DNA of 64,000 nucleotides from Pseudomonadales bacterium (GTDB taxonomy: Bacteria; Pseudomonadota; Gammaproteobacteria; Pseudomonadales; Pseudohongiellaceae). This document shows, in pieces, positions 37,234 to 46,183 of the stretch. Below the pieces are notes generated by a model. That model was given only the letters and a program-made list of their open reading frames with translations. It made no database searches and had not been told where the DNA came from. The stretch lies in the NCBI GenBank assembly GCA_022825945.1, contig JAJDVS010000103.1:1-64000 (forward strand), given 5' to 3'. Positions within the stretch are counted from its first letter, which is position 1. Every line of letters starts with the position of its first letter. The position numbers were made by a program, and so were the translations under genes.

Positions 37234-37388
37234 CAGCTATTCTCATTTTGGCGCTCCAACCTTCATGTCATTCCGCGCGAAGCGAAGCGCAGTCGCGGAA
37301 TCTCTTGCAGCGGCCACGCAATGAGATTCTGCGACTGCGCGCAGAATGACTGATGTGAGCGCGGCCATTGCCATAATGAGAATTGCTG
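37234..37388. mobile_element. 155-bp MITE, copy 3, with perfect 9-bp target duplication
   Basis: Inserted in the opposite orientation to copies 1 and 2, flanked by an exact 9-bp duplication GGGACGCAT (37225-37233 and 37389-37397). Left end CAGCTATTCTCATTTTGGC, right end GCCATAATGAGAATTGCTG. The interior shows the two REP-like hairpins in inverted order around a TTGCAGCGGCCACGCAAT centre. The perfect duplication suggests a comparatively recent insertion. Confidence 0.88.
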
Positions 37389-37470
37389 GGGACGCATTGA
37401 GTTGGTCGCGGGATTACCGCACAATAGACTTCCATTCGATAAAGAAAATTATGAGCCGGAGGATTCCATC

Positions 37471-37995
37471 ATGAATGTTCGCACGCCGGTATTTGCTGTA
37501 CTGATTTCGGTTTTCGCGCTGGCGCTGGCCGCTTGCGGACCGCAGTACCAGGTGGACAGGGATGCGCTCGAAGCTGCGGGGCTCGCCAATTTCAATGCCC
37601 CGGAAGAAATGGTTTTCGCCTCGGGCCAACCCACCCCGGAGCAGATTGCAACCTTGTCCGAGGCGGGCATCCGTCATGTCATCAGCCTGCGCACCGACGG
37701 TGAAATCGACTGGGATGAATCAAGCCTCGTCAATTCCGCCGGCATGGAGTTTCACTCCATCCCAGTCGCCGTCGCCGGCGGGGTGACCAGCGAAAACGCC
37801 CGGAGTCTGGATCAACTGCTCGCCCAGCTCGACGGGCAGCCCGTGCTGTTGCATTGCGGCAGCAGCAACCGGGTCGGCGCCCTGCGCGCCTTCAGCGCCC
37901 GGGAAGACGGCGCCAGCCTTGAGGACGCGCTCGCCGAAGGTCGCCGCTGGGGCATGACGCGCATGGAAGAGGCCGTCCGGGAAATCCTGCAATAG
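37471..37995 (+). CDS. Lipoprotein with DUF442/tyrosine-phosphatase-like domain
   Basis: A 174-residue predicted lipoprotein (signal peptide ending LALAAC, lipidated Cys near residue 22) carrying a DUF442-type cysteine phosphatase fold. The P-loop is HCGSSNRVGAL, fitting H-C-x5-R. The ASGQPTPEQIATLSEAGIRHVISLR segment is the usual DUF442 start. DUF442 domains are linked to sulfide oxidation proteins, and the next gene is a sulfur-compound transporter, so a sulfur role is plausible. GGAGGA precedes the ATG at 37471. Confidence 0.8.
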   Translation: MNVRTPVFAVLISVFALALAACGPQYQVDRDALEAAGLANFNAPEEMVFASGQPTPEQIATLSEAGIRHVISLRTDGEIDWDESSLVNSAGMEFHSIPVAVAGGVTSENARSLDQLLAQLDGQPVLLHCGSSNRVGALRAFSAREDGASLEDALAEGRRWGMTRMEEAVREILQ

Positions 37996-38022
37996 GCGAT
38001 TTCCCGAACCGAGCCGCCTGTC

Positions 38023-39207
38023 ATGAGTCAGTCCGAAGTCGCCAGCGGTCGGCCGGGAGATTTCAACCGGCCCGCCCTGCTCGCCGCCGCAGCCGGCGCC
38101 GCGGGTATCTGTCTGTATCTGCTCGCCTTCCACGGCTGGCGCCAGACGGCCTTGTTCGGCGTTGGCGTCGTCGCCGGCGTCGCCCTGTATCACGCCGCCT
38201 TCGGCTTCACCGCGGCCTGGCGCGAAGTCGCCGGCAGCGGCCGCAGCGCCGGCCTGCGGGCGCAAATGATCATGCTGGCGCTGACGGTGCTGATTTTCAC
38301 GCCCTTGATCGCCCAGGGAGAGATCGGCGGCACGGCCCTGCGCGGCAATGTCTCGCCGCTTAATCTCGCAGTCGTCTGCGGTGCTTTCCTTTTCGGCCTC
38401 GGCATGCAACTTGGCGGCGGCTGCGCGTCGGGCACCCTGTTCACCGCTGGCGGCGGCAATGCGCGCATGCTGATAACCCTGGCGTTTTTCGTGGTGGGCT
38501 CGGTAATCGGCACCTGGCACTGGTCGGTCTGGCAGGATGCGCCAGGATTCGCCCCGGTGGCGCTGTCGGCGAATTTCGGCGTTGTTGGCGGCATTGTGCT
38601 CAGCCTGCTGCTGTTTGGCGCGGTTTGGCTGCTGGCGGCGCGCCATGAAAAGGCTCGTCACGGTTCCATCGAGCGCGAGTGGGGTCCGCTTTCTTCCCGC
38701 GCCTGGCTTACCGGACCCTGGCCGCTGCTGGCGGGCGCCCTGGCTCTGGCCCTGGTCAATATCGCCACCCTGCTGCTGGCGGGCCGCCCTTGGGGCGTTA
38801 CTTCCGCCTTCGCCCTGTGGGGAGCGAAGCTGGCGGCGCCATTGGGCATCGATGTCAGCCAGTGGGCCTATTGGCAGCGGCCCAATCTGCAAGCGGCTTT
38901 GGAGGCCAATGTATTCAACGACATTACCTCGGTGATGAATTTCGGCATCATGCTCGGAGCGCTGGCGGCGGCGGGCATGGCCCGCAAGTTCGCCCCGAAC
39001 TTCCGCATTCCCGCCCGCTCGGTGCTTGCCGCGGTCATTGGCGGATTGCTGCTCGGCTATGGCGCCCGGGTCGCTTTCGGCTGCAATATCGGCGCCTACT
39101 TCAGCGGCATCAGCTCCACCAGTCTCCATGGCTGGCTCTGGTTCGCCGCGGCCTTTGCCGGCAGCATCCTCGGCACCCGGCTACGGCCGGTTTTCGCACT
39201 GCGATAG
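38023..39207 (+). CDS. YeeE/YedE (TsuA-type) sulfur-compound transporter
   Basis: A 394-residue inner-membrane protein with about ten hydrophobic helices in two repeats. The diagnostic conserved cysteines are in GMQLGGGCASGTLFTAGGG and GARVAFGCNIGAYFSGI, which in TsuA pass thiosulfate by hydrogen bonding to cysteine. The ion here (thiosulfate or a related species) is inferred from the family. It follows the DUF442 lipoprotein by 27 bases and probably shares its transcript. Confidence 0.88.
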   Translation: MSQSEVASGRPGDFNRPALLAAAAGAAGICLYLLAFHGWRQTALFGVGVVAGVALYHAAFGFTAAWREVAGSGRSAGLRAQMIMLALTVLIFTPLIAQGEIGGTALRGNVSPLNLAVVCGAFLFGLGMQLGGGCASGTLFTAGGGNARMLITLAFFVVGSVIGTWHWSVWQDAPGFAPVALSANFGVVGGIVLSLLLFGAVWLLAARHEKARHGSIEREWGPLSSRAWLTGPWPLLAGALALALVNIATLLLAGRPWGVTSAFALWGAKLAAPLGIDVSQWAYWQRPNLQAALEANVFNDITSVMNFGIMLGALAAAGMARKFAPNFRIPARSVLAAVIGGLLLGYGARVAFGCNIGAYFSGISSTSLHGWLWFAAAFAGSILGTRLRPVFALR

Positions 39208-39228
39208 GAAACGCCATCCGGAAGTGAA

Positions 39229-41901
39229 ATGAGCGCCAGGACACCCGCCGACCCAGCCATCGAACAGGACCGAAAGGAATGGTTGGAGGCGATCGAGAAC
39301 ATCCGCGAACAATTCGGCCCGGAAGGCGTTGCCAGCATTCTGGACAGCCTGCGGGACTGGCGCGCCCGGGAGATGCCGGCCGCTGCGAACCCGCCGGCAT
39401 TCAATACGCCCTATCTGAACACCATCCCGCTGCAGCAACAGCCAGCCTACCCCGGCGACCAGGAAATCGAAAAGCGACTGGAAAACATCCTGCGCTGGAA
39501 CGCCATGGCCATGGTGCTCCAGGGCGGCGACGCCGGGCTTGGACTCGGCGGCCATATCGCCACCTATGCCTCGGCCGCCACCCAGATGGAAGTGGGCTTC
39601 AACCATTTCTTCCGCCAGCGCGGCGAGGACTACGGCGGCGACCTGGTGATCCTGCAACCACACGCCGCCACCGGCGTATACGTCCGCTCCTGGCTCGAAG
39701 GCGTGCTCAGCGATGAACAGATGCGCGGCTATCGCCGGGAACTGCATCCCGGCGGCGGGCTCAGCTCCTACCCGCATCCGCGCTCCATGCCGGATTACTG
39801 GCAAGTGGCCAACGCCTCCATGGGGCTGTCGACTCCCATGGCGATCTACCAGGCGCGCTTTGCGAGGTATCTGGAGAACCGCGGACTCAAGCCGCGCCAG
39901 GGCGGCAAGGTCTGGTGTTTTATCGGCGACGGTGAAACCGATGAACCGGAAGTGCTGGGCACAATCAATATCGCCGCCCGGGAAGGTCTCGACAATCTGA
40001 TCCTGGTGGTCAACTGCAATCTGCAAAGGCTCGACGGCCCGGTTCGCGGCAATGGCAAGATCATCCAGGAGTTGGAGGCCTCCTTTCTCGGTTCGGGCTG
40101 GGAAGTGATCAAGGTCATCTGGGGCGGAGGCTGGGACCAGTTGCTGGCCCGGGACGTCAACGGCGCCCTGCGGCGGCGCATGGAGGAATGTCTCGACGGC
40201 GATTACCAGCGCTATTCGGTATTGTCCGGCGATCGCCAGCGCGAACACTGGGTCGCCGGTAATCCTGAACTCGAGGCGATGATGGACTCCCTGAGCGACG
40301 AGCAGGTGCGCGAAATCAAGCGCGGCGGCCAGGACGTGGTCAAACTGTATGCCGCCTACCGCCGGGCGGTTGGCGCGGGCAAACCCGTTGTGGTGCTCGT
40401 CAAGACCGTCAAGGGCGAAGGCGTCGCCGGGGCCGCGGGCAGCAATGCCGCCCACCAGAAAAAGAACATCAGCGCGGAGCAGCGGGTGGAGGTCGCCCGC
40501 TCGCTGGGCATTCCACTCAGCGAAGAAGATGCGCGGCGGGCGGCTTACTACAAACCGCCCGAGGCATGCCCGGAGCTGCGCTATCTCAAGTCCCGGCGGC
40601 AGGCTCTCGGCGGCGTGCTGCCGACGCGCAACAGCACTTGCCCGCCTCTTCCCGCGCCTGACCTGGAAATTTTCAAGGCCCTGCTGGAAAAGCACGACCG
40701 ACCGCAATCCACCACCATGTGCCTGGTGCGGATTCTGTCGATCCTGCTGCGGGAGCCCGCCCTCAAGCAGTACATCGTTCCCATTATTCCCGACGAGGCG
40801 CGCACTTTCGGCCTTGAGGGGCTGTTCCGCATCGCTGGCATTTTCTCCTTGCAGGGGCAGCGCTACACGCCGGTGGACGCCGGCAGCGCCATTGCCTACC
40901 GCGAGGCCGAGGACGGCCAGATCCTGCAGGAAGGCATCTGTGAAACCGGCGCCATGGCTTCTTTTCTCGCCGCGGGAACCGCCTGGTCAATCCATGGCCT
41001 GCCGATGATTCCATTCTATTTTTTCTATTCGATCTTCGGCTTCCAGCGTGTGGGCGACATGATCTGGGCCTGTGGCGACATGCTCTGCCGGGGCTTTCTC
41101 ATCGGCGGAACCGCCGGACGCACCACCCTCAACGGTGAGGGTCTGCAACACCAGGACGGCCACTCCCATATCCTCGCCAGCACTTTCCCCAACCTGAAGA
41201 GCTATGACCCGGCCTTCGCCTTCGAAATGGCGGTCATCGTGCGGGAAGGCATTCGCCGCATGTATGAAGAGCAGGAGAATATCTTCTACTACCTCACCGC
41301 CTACAATGAAAACTATTCCATGCCGGCCCCGCCCGAGGACGATGCCCTGCAGCAGTCGATCCTGGCCGGCGCCTATCTGTTCCAGAGCGATGCCGACACC
41401 GCCCGCTGCGACATCCACCTGCTTGGTTCAGGCGCAATCATGCAGCAGGTGCTTGCGGCCAGGGAACGGCTGCGGGAATGGGGCCATGCCTGCGCGGTAT
41501 GGAGCGTGACCAGCTATAACGAGCTCTATCGCGAGGCGGAATCCTGCGAGCGCTTCAATCGCCTGCACCCCACCGCCGAATGGCGAATGCCTTACCTGCG
41601 GCGGCTGTTCGCCGATTGCGAAGACGGTGTGGTCGTCGCCGCCAGTGATTACATGAAATCACTACCGAACTCCATCGCCCGCTGGATGCCGAAAAACTAT
41701 CTCGTACTGGGCACCGACGGCTATGGCCTGTGCGAAACCCGGGCGGACCTGCGCGACTGGTTCGAGGTCAGCGCCAAACACATCTGCCACACCGCCCTCG
41801 TCGGACTGTTCCGGGCCGGCAAAATCGACGCCGCCGAACTTGCCGAAAAATCCGCCGCCCTGGACATAGACCCGGAGAAAACCGACCCGGCTTCTCGCTG
41901 A
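39229..41901 (+). CDS. aceE: Pyruvate dehydrogenase E1 component (homodimeric)
   Basis: An 890-residue thiamine-diphosphate enzyme that decarboxylates pyruvate for the pyruvate dehydrogenase complex. The TPP-binding motif runs from GDGETDEPEVLG to NCNLQRLDGPVRG; GHIATYASAATQMEVGFNHFFR and GRTTLNGEGLQHQDGHS are further AceE signatures. Length matches E. coli AceE. No aceF or lpd follows on this strand, which is unusual; they must be encoded elsewhere. It starts 21 bases after the transporter stop. Confidence 0.96.
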   Translation: MSARTPADPAIEQDRKEWLEAIENIREQFGPEGVASILDSLRDWRAREMPAAANPPAFNTPYLNTIPLQQQPAYPGDQEIEKRLENILRWNAMAMVLQGGDAGLGLGGHIATYASAATQMEVGFNHFFRQRGEDYGGDLVILQPHAATGVYVRSWLEGVLSDEQMRGYRRELHPGGGLSSYPHPRSMPDYWQVANASMGLSTPMAIYQARFARYLENRGLKPRQGGKVWCFIGDGETDEPEVLGTINIAAREGLDNLILVVNCNLQRLDGPVRGNGKIIQELEASFLGSGWEVIKVIWGGGWDQLLARDVNGALRRRMEECLDGDYQRYSVLSGDRQREHWVAGNPELEAMMDSLSDEQVREIKRGGQDVVKLYAAYRRAVGAGKPVVVLVKTVKGEGVAGAAGSNAAHQKKNISAEQRVEVARSLGIPLSEEDARRAAYYKPPEACPELRYLKSRRQALGGVLPTRNSTCPPLPAPDLEIFKALLEKHDRPQSTTMCLVRILSILLREPALKQYIVPIIPDEARTFGLEGLFRIAGIFSLQGQRYTPVDAGSAIAYREAEDGQILQEGICETGAMASFLAAGTAWSIHGLPMIPFYFFYSIFGFQRVGDMIWACGDMLCRGFLIGGTAGRTTLNGEGLQHQDGHSHILASTFPNLKSYDPAFAFEMAVIVREGIRRMYEEQENIFYYLTAYNENYSMPAPPEDDALQQSILAGAYLFQSDADTARCDIHLLGSGAIMQQVLAARERLREWGHACAVWSVTSYNELYREAESCERFNRLHPTAEWRMPYLRRLFADCEDGVVVAASDYMKSLPNSIARWMPKNYLVLGTDGYGLCETRADLRDWFEVSAKHICHTALVGLFRAGKIDAAELAEKSAALDIDPEKTDPASR

Positions 41902-42005
41902 ACACGTGCTTTACGGGAGCCTGGTTCGTCTAGCACCGCGCTGAAGATGAGCGGCGACAGCGCTGCGGCACATGGGAGTGCCGCCGAATTCGATGGCGCA
42001 AGCTC

Positions 42006-43256
42006 CTAGTGCGGCGCCTTGCTGGCGAGGAGTTGCACGGCGCTGATGCGGCGCTCGCGGAAGCCGCCCTCGCAGAAGGCGAAGTAATAGTCCCACAGCC
42101 GCAGGAATTCCGCCGGGTGGCCGCCTTGGCGCAGGTCTTCGAGATTGGCGAGGAAGGCCTCGCGCCAGCAGGCCAGGGTTTCCGCGTAGTCAAGGCCGAT
42201 GTCGAACAGGTCGCGCATGACCAGGTCGGTCTTGCGCGCCATCAGGTTGGAAATCACCCCCAGGGAAGGCAGGAATCCACCCGGAAAGACATGCTTGCGG
42301 ATAAAGTCCTCGCTGCGGCGGTACTCGCCATAGCGCTGGTCGGCAATGGTGATCGCCTGCAGTAGCAGACGCCCGCCGGGCCGTAGCAACTGATTGAGCC
42401 TGGCGAAGTAAGCGCTCAGATAATGCCGCCCCACGGCCTCGATCATCTCCACGGAAACCAGCTTGTCGTAGCTGCCGTCGAGCTGCCGATAATCGCAATG
42501 GACGAGTTCGATACGTTCGGCAAGGCCTTCCCGGGCGATGCGCTCCCGGGCGAATTCGTACTGGCCCCGGGAGTTGGTCACCGCAGTGACCCGGCAGCCG
42601 CTTTGCTGCGCAGCGTGGATGGCGAGCCCGCCCCAGCCGCAGCCGACTTCGAGCAGATGGTCCTCGGGGCCGAGTTCGAGCAATTCGCAGATGCGGTTCA
42701 TCTTGTGCAACTGCGCCTCCGTCAGGCTGCCGCCGGGGCGGGGGAAAATCGCGCTGGAGTATTGCAGCCGCCGGTCGAGGAAGCTGCCGTAGAAGTCCGG
42801 GTTCAAGTCGTAATGACGGCTGATATTGCGTCGGGCCTGTCTGCGGCTGTTGCGGCGGGCTTGCAGCCGCAGCAGTCGCGCCGGCAGGAACAACCAGCCG
42901 AAGTAGCGCCCGAGCCCGTCGGTCATGTCCAGATTGCGGGCGAAGAAGCGAGTTACCGCGGTCAGTTCGGGGCTCCTCCACCAGCCATCCATATAGGCTT
43001 CCGCCGCCGCCACATCGCCCCCGAGCAGCACCCTGGCGTAGAGCCTGGCGTCCAGCACATCCACTTCCGCCGCCGGTTCTTCGTCTGGTTCTCCGATGCG
43101 GGCAACGACCAGGCCATGCTCACGCAGGATCAATTGGCCTTCTTTCGCCCGGCCCAGCATGCGCAGCAGCAAACGCAAGGGCCAGCGCTGGCGGCGGGTT
43201 TCTCCCGAAACCGCCGCGCCGCCCCCGATAATGGGCATACCCGGTTCCCGGCTCAT
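42006..43256 (-). CDS. cfa: Cyclopropane-fatty-acyl-phospholipid synthase
   Basis: A 416-residue SAM-dependent enzyme that adds a methylene bridge to unsaturated membrane acyl chains. The SAM-binding motif is EVGCGWGGLAIHAA; ISRHYDLNPDFYGSFLDRRLQYSSAIF and SVEMIEAVG are family signatures. The ATG at 43256 overlaps the stop of the DUF1365 gene (ATGA). It is the third gene of an operon apparently controlled by the divergent sigma/ChrR pair, consistent with singlet-oxygen regulons in other proteobacteria. Confidence 0.93.
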   Translation of the reverse strand: MSREPGMPIIGGGAAVSGETRRQRWPLRLLLRMLGRAKEGQLILREHGLVVARIGEPDEEPAAEVDVLDARLYARVLLGGDVAAAEAYMDGWWRSPELTAVTRFFARNLDMTDGLGRYFGWLFLPARLLRLQARRNSRRQARRNISRHYDLNPDFYGSFLDRRLQYSSAIFPRPGGSLTEAQLHKMNRICELLELGPEDHLLEVGCGWGGLAIHAAQQSGCRVTAVTNSRGQYEFARERIAREGLAERIELVHCDYRQLDGSYDKLVSVEMIEAVGRHYLSAYFARLNQLLRPGGRLLLQAITIADQRYGEYRRSEDFIRKHVFPGGFLPSLGVISNLMARKTDLVMRDLFDIGLDYAETLACWREAFLANLEDLRQGGHPAEFLRLWDYYFAFCEGGFRERRISAVQLLASKAPH

Positions 43257-44050
43257 GATTTGCGACCCCCATGGCTTCCAGCGGCTGCGGGCCCTCCGGG
43301 ATGGGGATGAAAGGGATTGCCCTTGAGATACAGCCGCAGCGCCTGCCAATAGATGCCCGCAAGCAAGGCCGCCGTTTGCGAAGGATTGCGCAGCAGCACG
43401 CGGTTGAGGCTGCTTTGGCCAAGCTCCATGCGGCGCAGGTTCAGGCTGGCGTCCATGCCTGTTTGCCCGCTGGATCGATCCCGCACCTGCAGGTGGACAA
43501 AGAGCTTGTCGGCGACCGGTGGGCGAATGCGCCAGAGGTACTCCTGCCCCATGGGGTTGAAGGGCGATACGTGAAACTCCTTCTGGTTGGGGCCGGGCTT
43601 GCGGAGATCAATGGCATAGCAATGGTTCTGGTTCCAGGGCGTATTGCTGACCTCGGCCAGGGCGTGGCGAAACTCCCCGTCGCGCTTGATGAAGTACAGA
43701 TTGAGCGGGCTGAAGTAACAGCCGAGATAGCGCAACTGTCCAAGCAGCCAGACTTCTCCTTCCACTTGTTCCCGCTCAAGGCCAAGATCTTCCGCCACCC
43801 GCTCAATGGCCACATCGGACAGGGGCCGTCCGGACGGTTCCAGATAATCCCTTCGCCGGAATCGCGCCCAGTGCCAGGGCTTGTCCCCAAACTGCCAGTA
43901 CTTGTGGAAAAGGGATGAAAGCTCGTCAAGCCTGAGCAGCCACATGAACAGGGGGAAGCGGAACTCATGCGCCGCGGGCTGGAAGCGGCGATGGCGCACA
44001 CTGCCGTGAAACAGCGCTGATTCATGGTTTGGCGACAGCCTCCGGTTCAT
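43253..44050 (-). CDS. DUF1365 family protein
   Basis: A 265-residue protein starting MNRRLSPNHESALFHGSVRHRR. Typical DUF1365 stretches are FRFPLFMWLLRLDEL, RYLGCYFSPLNLYF, EVSNTPWNQNHCY and HVSPFNPMGQEY. The biochemical role is unresolved; it is consistently found with the FAD oxidoreductase and cfa in ChrR-sigma regulons and has been tied to furan fatty acid or modified lipid synthesis. Four-base overlaps at both ends place it in a translationally coupled operon. Confidence 0.92.
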   Translation of the reverse strand: MNRRLSPNHESALFHGSVRHRRFQPAAHEFRFPLFMWLLRLDELSSLFHKYWQFGDKPWHWARFRRRDYLEPSGRPLSDVAIERVAEDLGLEREQVEGEVWLLGQLRYLGCYFSPLNLYFIKRDGEFRHALAEVSNTPWNQNHCYAIDLRKPGPNQKEFHVSPFNPMGQEYLWRIRPPVADKLFVHLQVRDRSSGQTGMDASLNLRRMELGQSSLNRVLLRNPSQTAALLAGIYWQALRLYLKGNPFHPHPGGPAAAGSHGGRKS

Positions 44051-45321
44051 GGCGCAACTCCAAGCCGCCGGCAGACATCCACCGCGCTGCGCACGGCGTC
44101 TTCGTGGAAGCCGTGATAACACCAGGCGCCGCAGTAGTGAATCCGTTCGGCGCCGCTGATTTCCCCGCGCCTGGCCTGGGCGGCAAGCGCCCGCTCGGAA
44201 AACTGCGGATGGCTGTAGCGGTATTCGCCAAGTACCGTCCCAGTGGCGATGCGGCCAGCGGCATTCAGTGACACGAGCAGAGGCTGCGGCGCCCTGAGCC
44301 GTTGCAGAATGTTCATGCAATACGTTACTACCGGCCCCTGATTTCTGGATTCATCGCCGGCGCGGAAGTTCCAGCTTGCCCAGGCCCGGCGCTGGTCTGG
44401 CATCAGGCTGGCGTCCTGGTGCAGGGTCACTGTGTTGGTCCGGTAGGGAATTGCACCGAGGATTTCGGTTTCCGCCGGGTCGGGGGATTCAAGCAGCGCC
44501 AGAGCCTCATCGCTATGACAGGCAAGCACCGCCTGGTCGAAATCGGCGCTGCCCTGATCAAACCGCAGCCGCACCCCGGAAGCAAGCCGGCTGACGCCGC
44601 GCACTGGCCTGCCCAACTCGATCCGGTCGCCAAGGCCCCTGCATAGCGCCGCAACATAGCTGTGTGAGCCACCGGCAACCGAATACCACCGGGGTCGATT
44701 GAACAGGTCAAGCAAGCCGTGATTGGCAAAAAAGCCGGCGAGCAGCCCCATGGGGAATTCACTGGCCTGACGCGGCTCGCAGGACCAGATGGCGGCGGTC
44801 ATGGGCAGCAGGTAGTTTTCGGCGAACCAATCGCCGAAGCCGTGGCGCGCAATGAATTCGCCCACGGTGCCGCCTCCGTTGTAGCGGCGGGCAATGCGGT
44901 TGAAGCGCAGAATATCGTAGAGCATCATGCCGAAGGCGCCGCGCCAGAGATTGCGGCGCTGGGCGAACAGCGTATTGAGATTGTGGCCGTTGTATTCCAG
45001 CCCAAGGACGGGATTCGAGACGCTGAAGCTCATTTCGGCGGGAACCAGGCTCACTTTGAGTTCTTCCAGCAGATTCAGGAAAAGCGGGTAGTTACGGTTG
45101 TTGCAGACGATGAATCCGGTATCGACCCGGTATTCGCCGCCTGCCACATTCACTGTTACGGTATGGGAATGTCCGCCAGCGCGAGCATTGGCTTCAAACA
45201 GGCGAACATCGTACTTGCGACCCAGCAGGCGTGCCGCGACCAGCCCGGCAACACCGGCGCCGACAATGGCGATTCGGCCGCGGTGGGCGGCGCCCGTCGC
45301 TGGTTTGCCTGTGGCAGTCAT
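44047..45321 (-). CDS. FAD-dependent oxidoreductase (amine-oxidase-like)
   Basis: A 424-residue flavoprotein. The dinucleotide-binding motif AIVGAGVAGLVAARLLG is near residue 15, followed by EANARAGGHSHTV and the DTGFIVCN motif. A C-terminal FAD motif lies around YCGAWCYHGFHEDAVRSA. Homologues sit upstream of DUF1365 and cfa in singlet-oxygen regulons and probably act on unsaturated acyl chains, though the reaction is not certain. The ATG at 45321 follows a 92-base leader from the predicted ECF promoter. Confidence 0.9.
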   Translation of the reverse strand: MTATGKPATGAAHRGRIAIVGAGVAGLVAARLLGRKYDVRLFEANARAGGHSHTVTVNVAGGEYRVDTGFIVCNNRNYPLFLNLLEELKVSLVPAEMSFSVSNPVLGLEYNGHNLNTLFAQRRNLWRGAFGMMLYDILRFNRIARRYNGGGTVGEFIARHGFGDWFAENYLLPMTAAIWSCEPRQASEFPMGLLAGFFANHGLLDLFNRPRWYSVAGGSHSYVAALCRGLGDRIELGRPVRGVSRLASGVRLRFDQGSADFDQAVLACHSDEALALLESPDPAETEILGAIPYRTNTVTLHQDASLMPDQRRAWASWNFRAGDESRNQGPVVTYCMNILQRLRAPQPLLVSLNAAGRIATGTVLGEYRYSHPQFSERALAAQARRGEISGAERIHYCGAWCYHGFHEDAVRSAVDVCRRLGVAP

Positions 45322-45412
45322 GCAATCCGACCCTGTTATATTGGCGCTTCCAGCCCGCATTGATTGTGCGCCATGCCCACAGGCAAATCCCGGGCCTGCG
45401 CGTTTCGTCAAA

Positions 45413-45439
45413 TACGTCTCAAGCCGCTCCGGTGGATCA
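45413..45439 (-). promoter_or_regulatory. Predicted ECF11-type (singlet-oxygen sigma) promoter for the cfa operon
   Basis: On the minus strand TGATCC (45439-45434) is followed 17 bases later by CGTA (45416-45413). ECF11/RpoE-ChrR promoters are known for a TGATCC -35 and a CGTA -10. The element lies about 75-90 bases upstream of the FAD oxidoreductase start and faces that operon, just across from the sigma factor gene itself. Confidence 0.65.
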
Positions 45440-45490
45440 TTGGGCGCAGCATTTGAACCACCTGCCCGGCCCCGGCGTAATTCCGTTATC

Positions 45491-46183
45491 ATGGAACTGT
45501 TGTTGCCATTGCGGGGATTTTCGCCAGGCGCCGCGCCGCTGTTGCGGCAGGTTCTGTTGCGAAGCCGGAACAAGGCCAAGGCGCCAGTGATCCATGAGGA
45601 GGCCGTCAGCGGGGAAATGGGCGAGGATTCGCTCAGCAATGAGGATTTGCTCGGGGCGATCAGCCATTCGGATGACGCCCCGGCCTTTACCCTGTTGTTT
45701 GACCGTTACGCCAGCCGGATCTATCAGGCCGGAATGCAACTGACCCGCAACAACGAGCAGTTGTCCCGGGACCTGGTGCAGGAAACCATGCTCACGGTCT
45801 GGCGCAAGGCGGGGCAGTTCGACCTTGACCGGGGCAGCGCCGACAATTGGATCTTCACCATCACCCGTAACCGCTGCTTTGATCTGCTACGGAAAGTGAA
45901 GCGGGAACCCATCTCCATCGGCGCCGACGATATTTGGCCCATGGGAGAGGATGTGCTGGCCCAACCGCAGAATCCTGTGGAACAGGGGGCTTTGCTGTCC
46001 CGCATCGGCAGTTTGCTGGCTCATCTGCCCGAGCAGCAACAGGCGGTGATCCGGCAGGTCTATGTGCTGGACTGCACCCACCAGGAGGCGGCCCGGGAGT
46101 TGGGCATTCCCCTCGGTACGCTCAAGTCGCGGCTGCGGCTGGGCCTGGATAAACTGAAACACCTGGCGGGAGTTCGCGAATGA
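45491..46183 (+). CDS. ECF RNA polymerase sigma factor (ECF11, RpoE/SigK-like)
   Basis: A sigma-70 family factor with region 2 (FTLLFDRYASRIYQAGMQL, then LVQETMLTVWRKAGQFD and the -10-reading NWIFTITRNRCFDLLR) and region 4 (LPEQQQAVIRQVYVLDCTHQEAARELGIPLGTLKSRLR). The ATG at 45491 gives 230 residues; an internal ATG at 45617 gives 188 and a more typical N-terminus, so the start is undecided. Its stop overlaps the ChrR gene (ATGA). It should control the divergent FAD oxidoreductase-DUF1365-cfa operon in response to singlet oxygen. Confidence 0.9.
   Translation: MELLLPLRGFSPGAAPLLRQVLLRSRNKAKAPVIHEEAVSGEMGEDSLSNEDLLGAISHSDDAPAFTLLFDRYASRIYQAGMQLTRNNEQLSRDLVQETMLTVWRKAGQFDLDRGSADNWIFTITRNRCFDLLRKVKREPISIGADDIWPMGEDVLAQPQNPVEQGALLSRIGSLLAHLPEQQQAVIRQVYVLDCTHQEAARELGIPLGTLKSRLRLGLDKLKHLAGVRE

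Noticed and set aside
45586-45620. A second TGATCC on the plus strand just before the sigma-factor region, as a possible autoregulatory promoter
   Set aside because: No CGTA or similar -10 lies at 15-18 bases, and it is inside the preferred coding frame.
45437-45739. Minus-strand frame opposite the sigma factor gene
   Set aside because: Shadow of the sigma coding sequence and the divergent leader; no ribosome-binding site or family resemblance.
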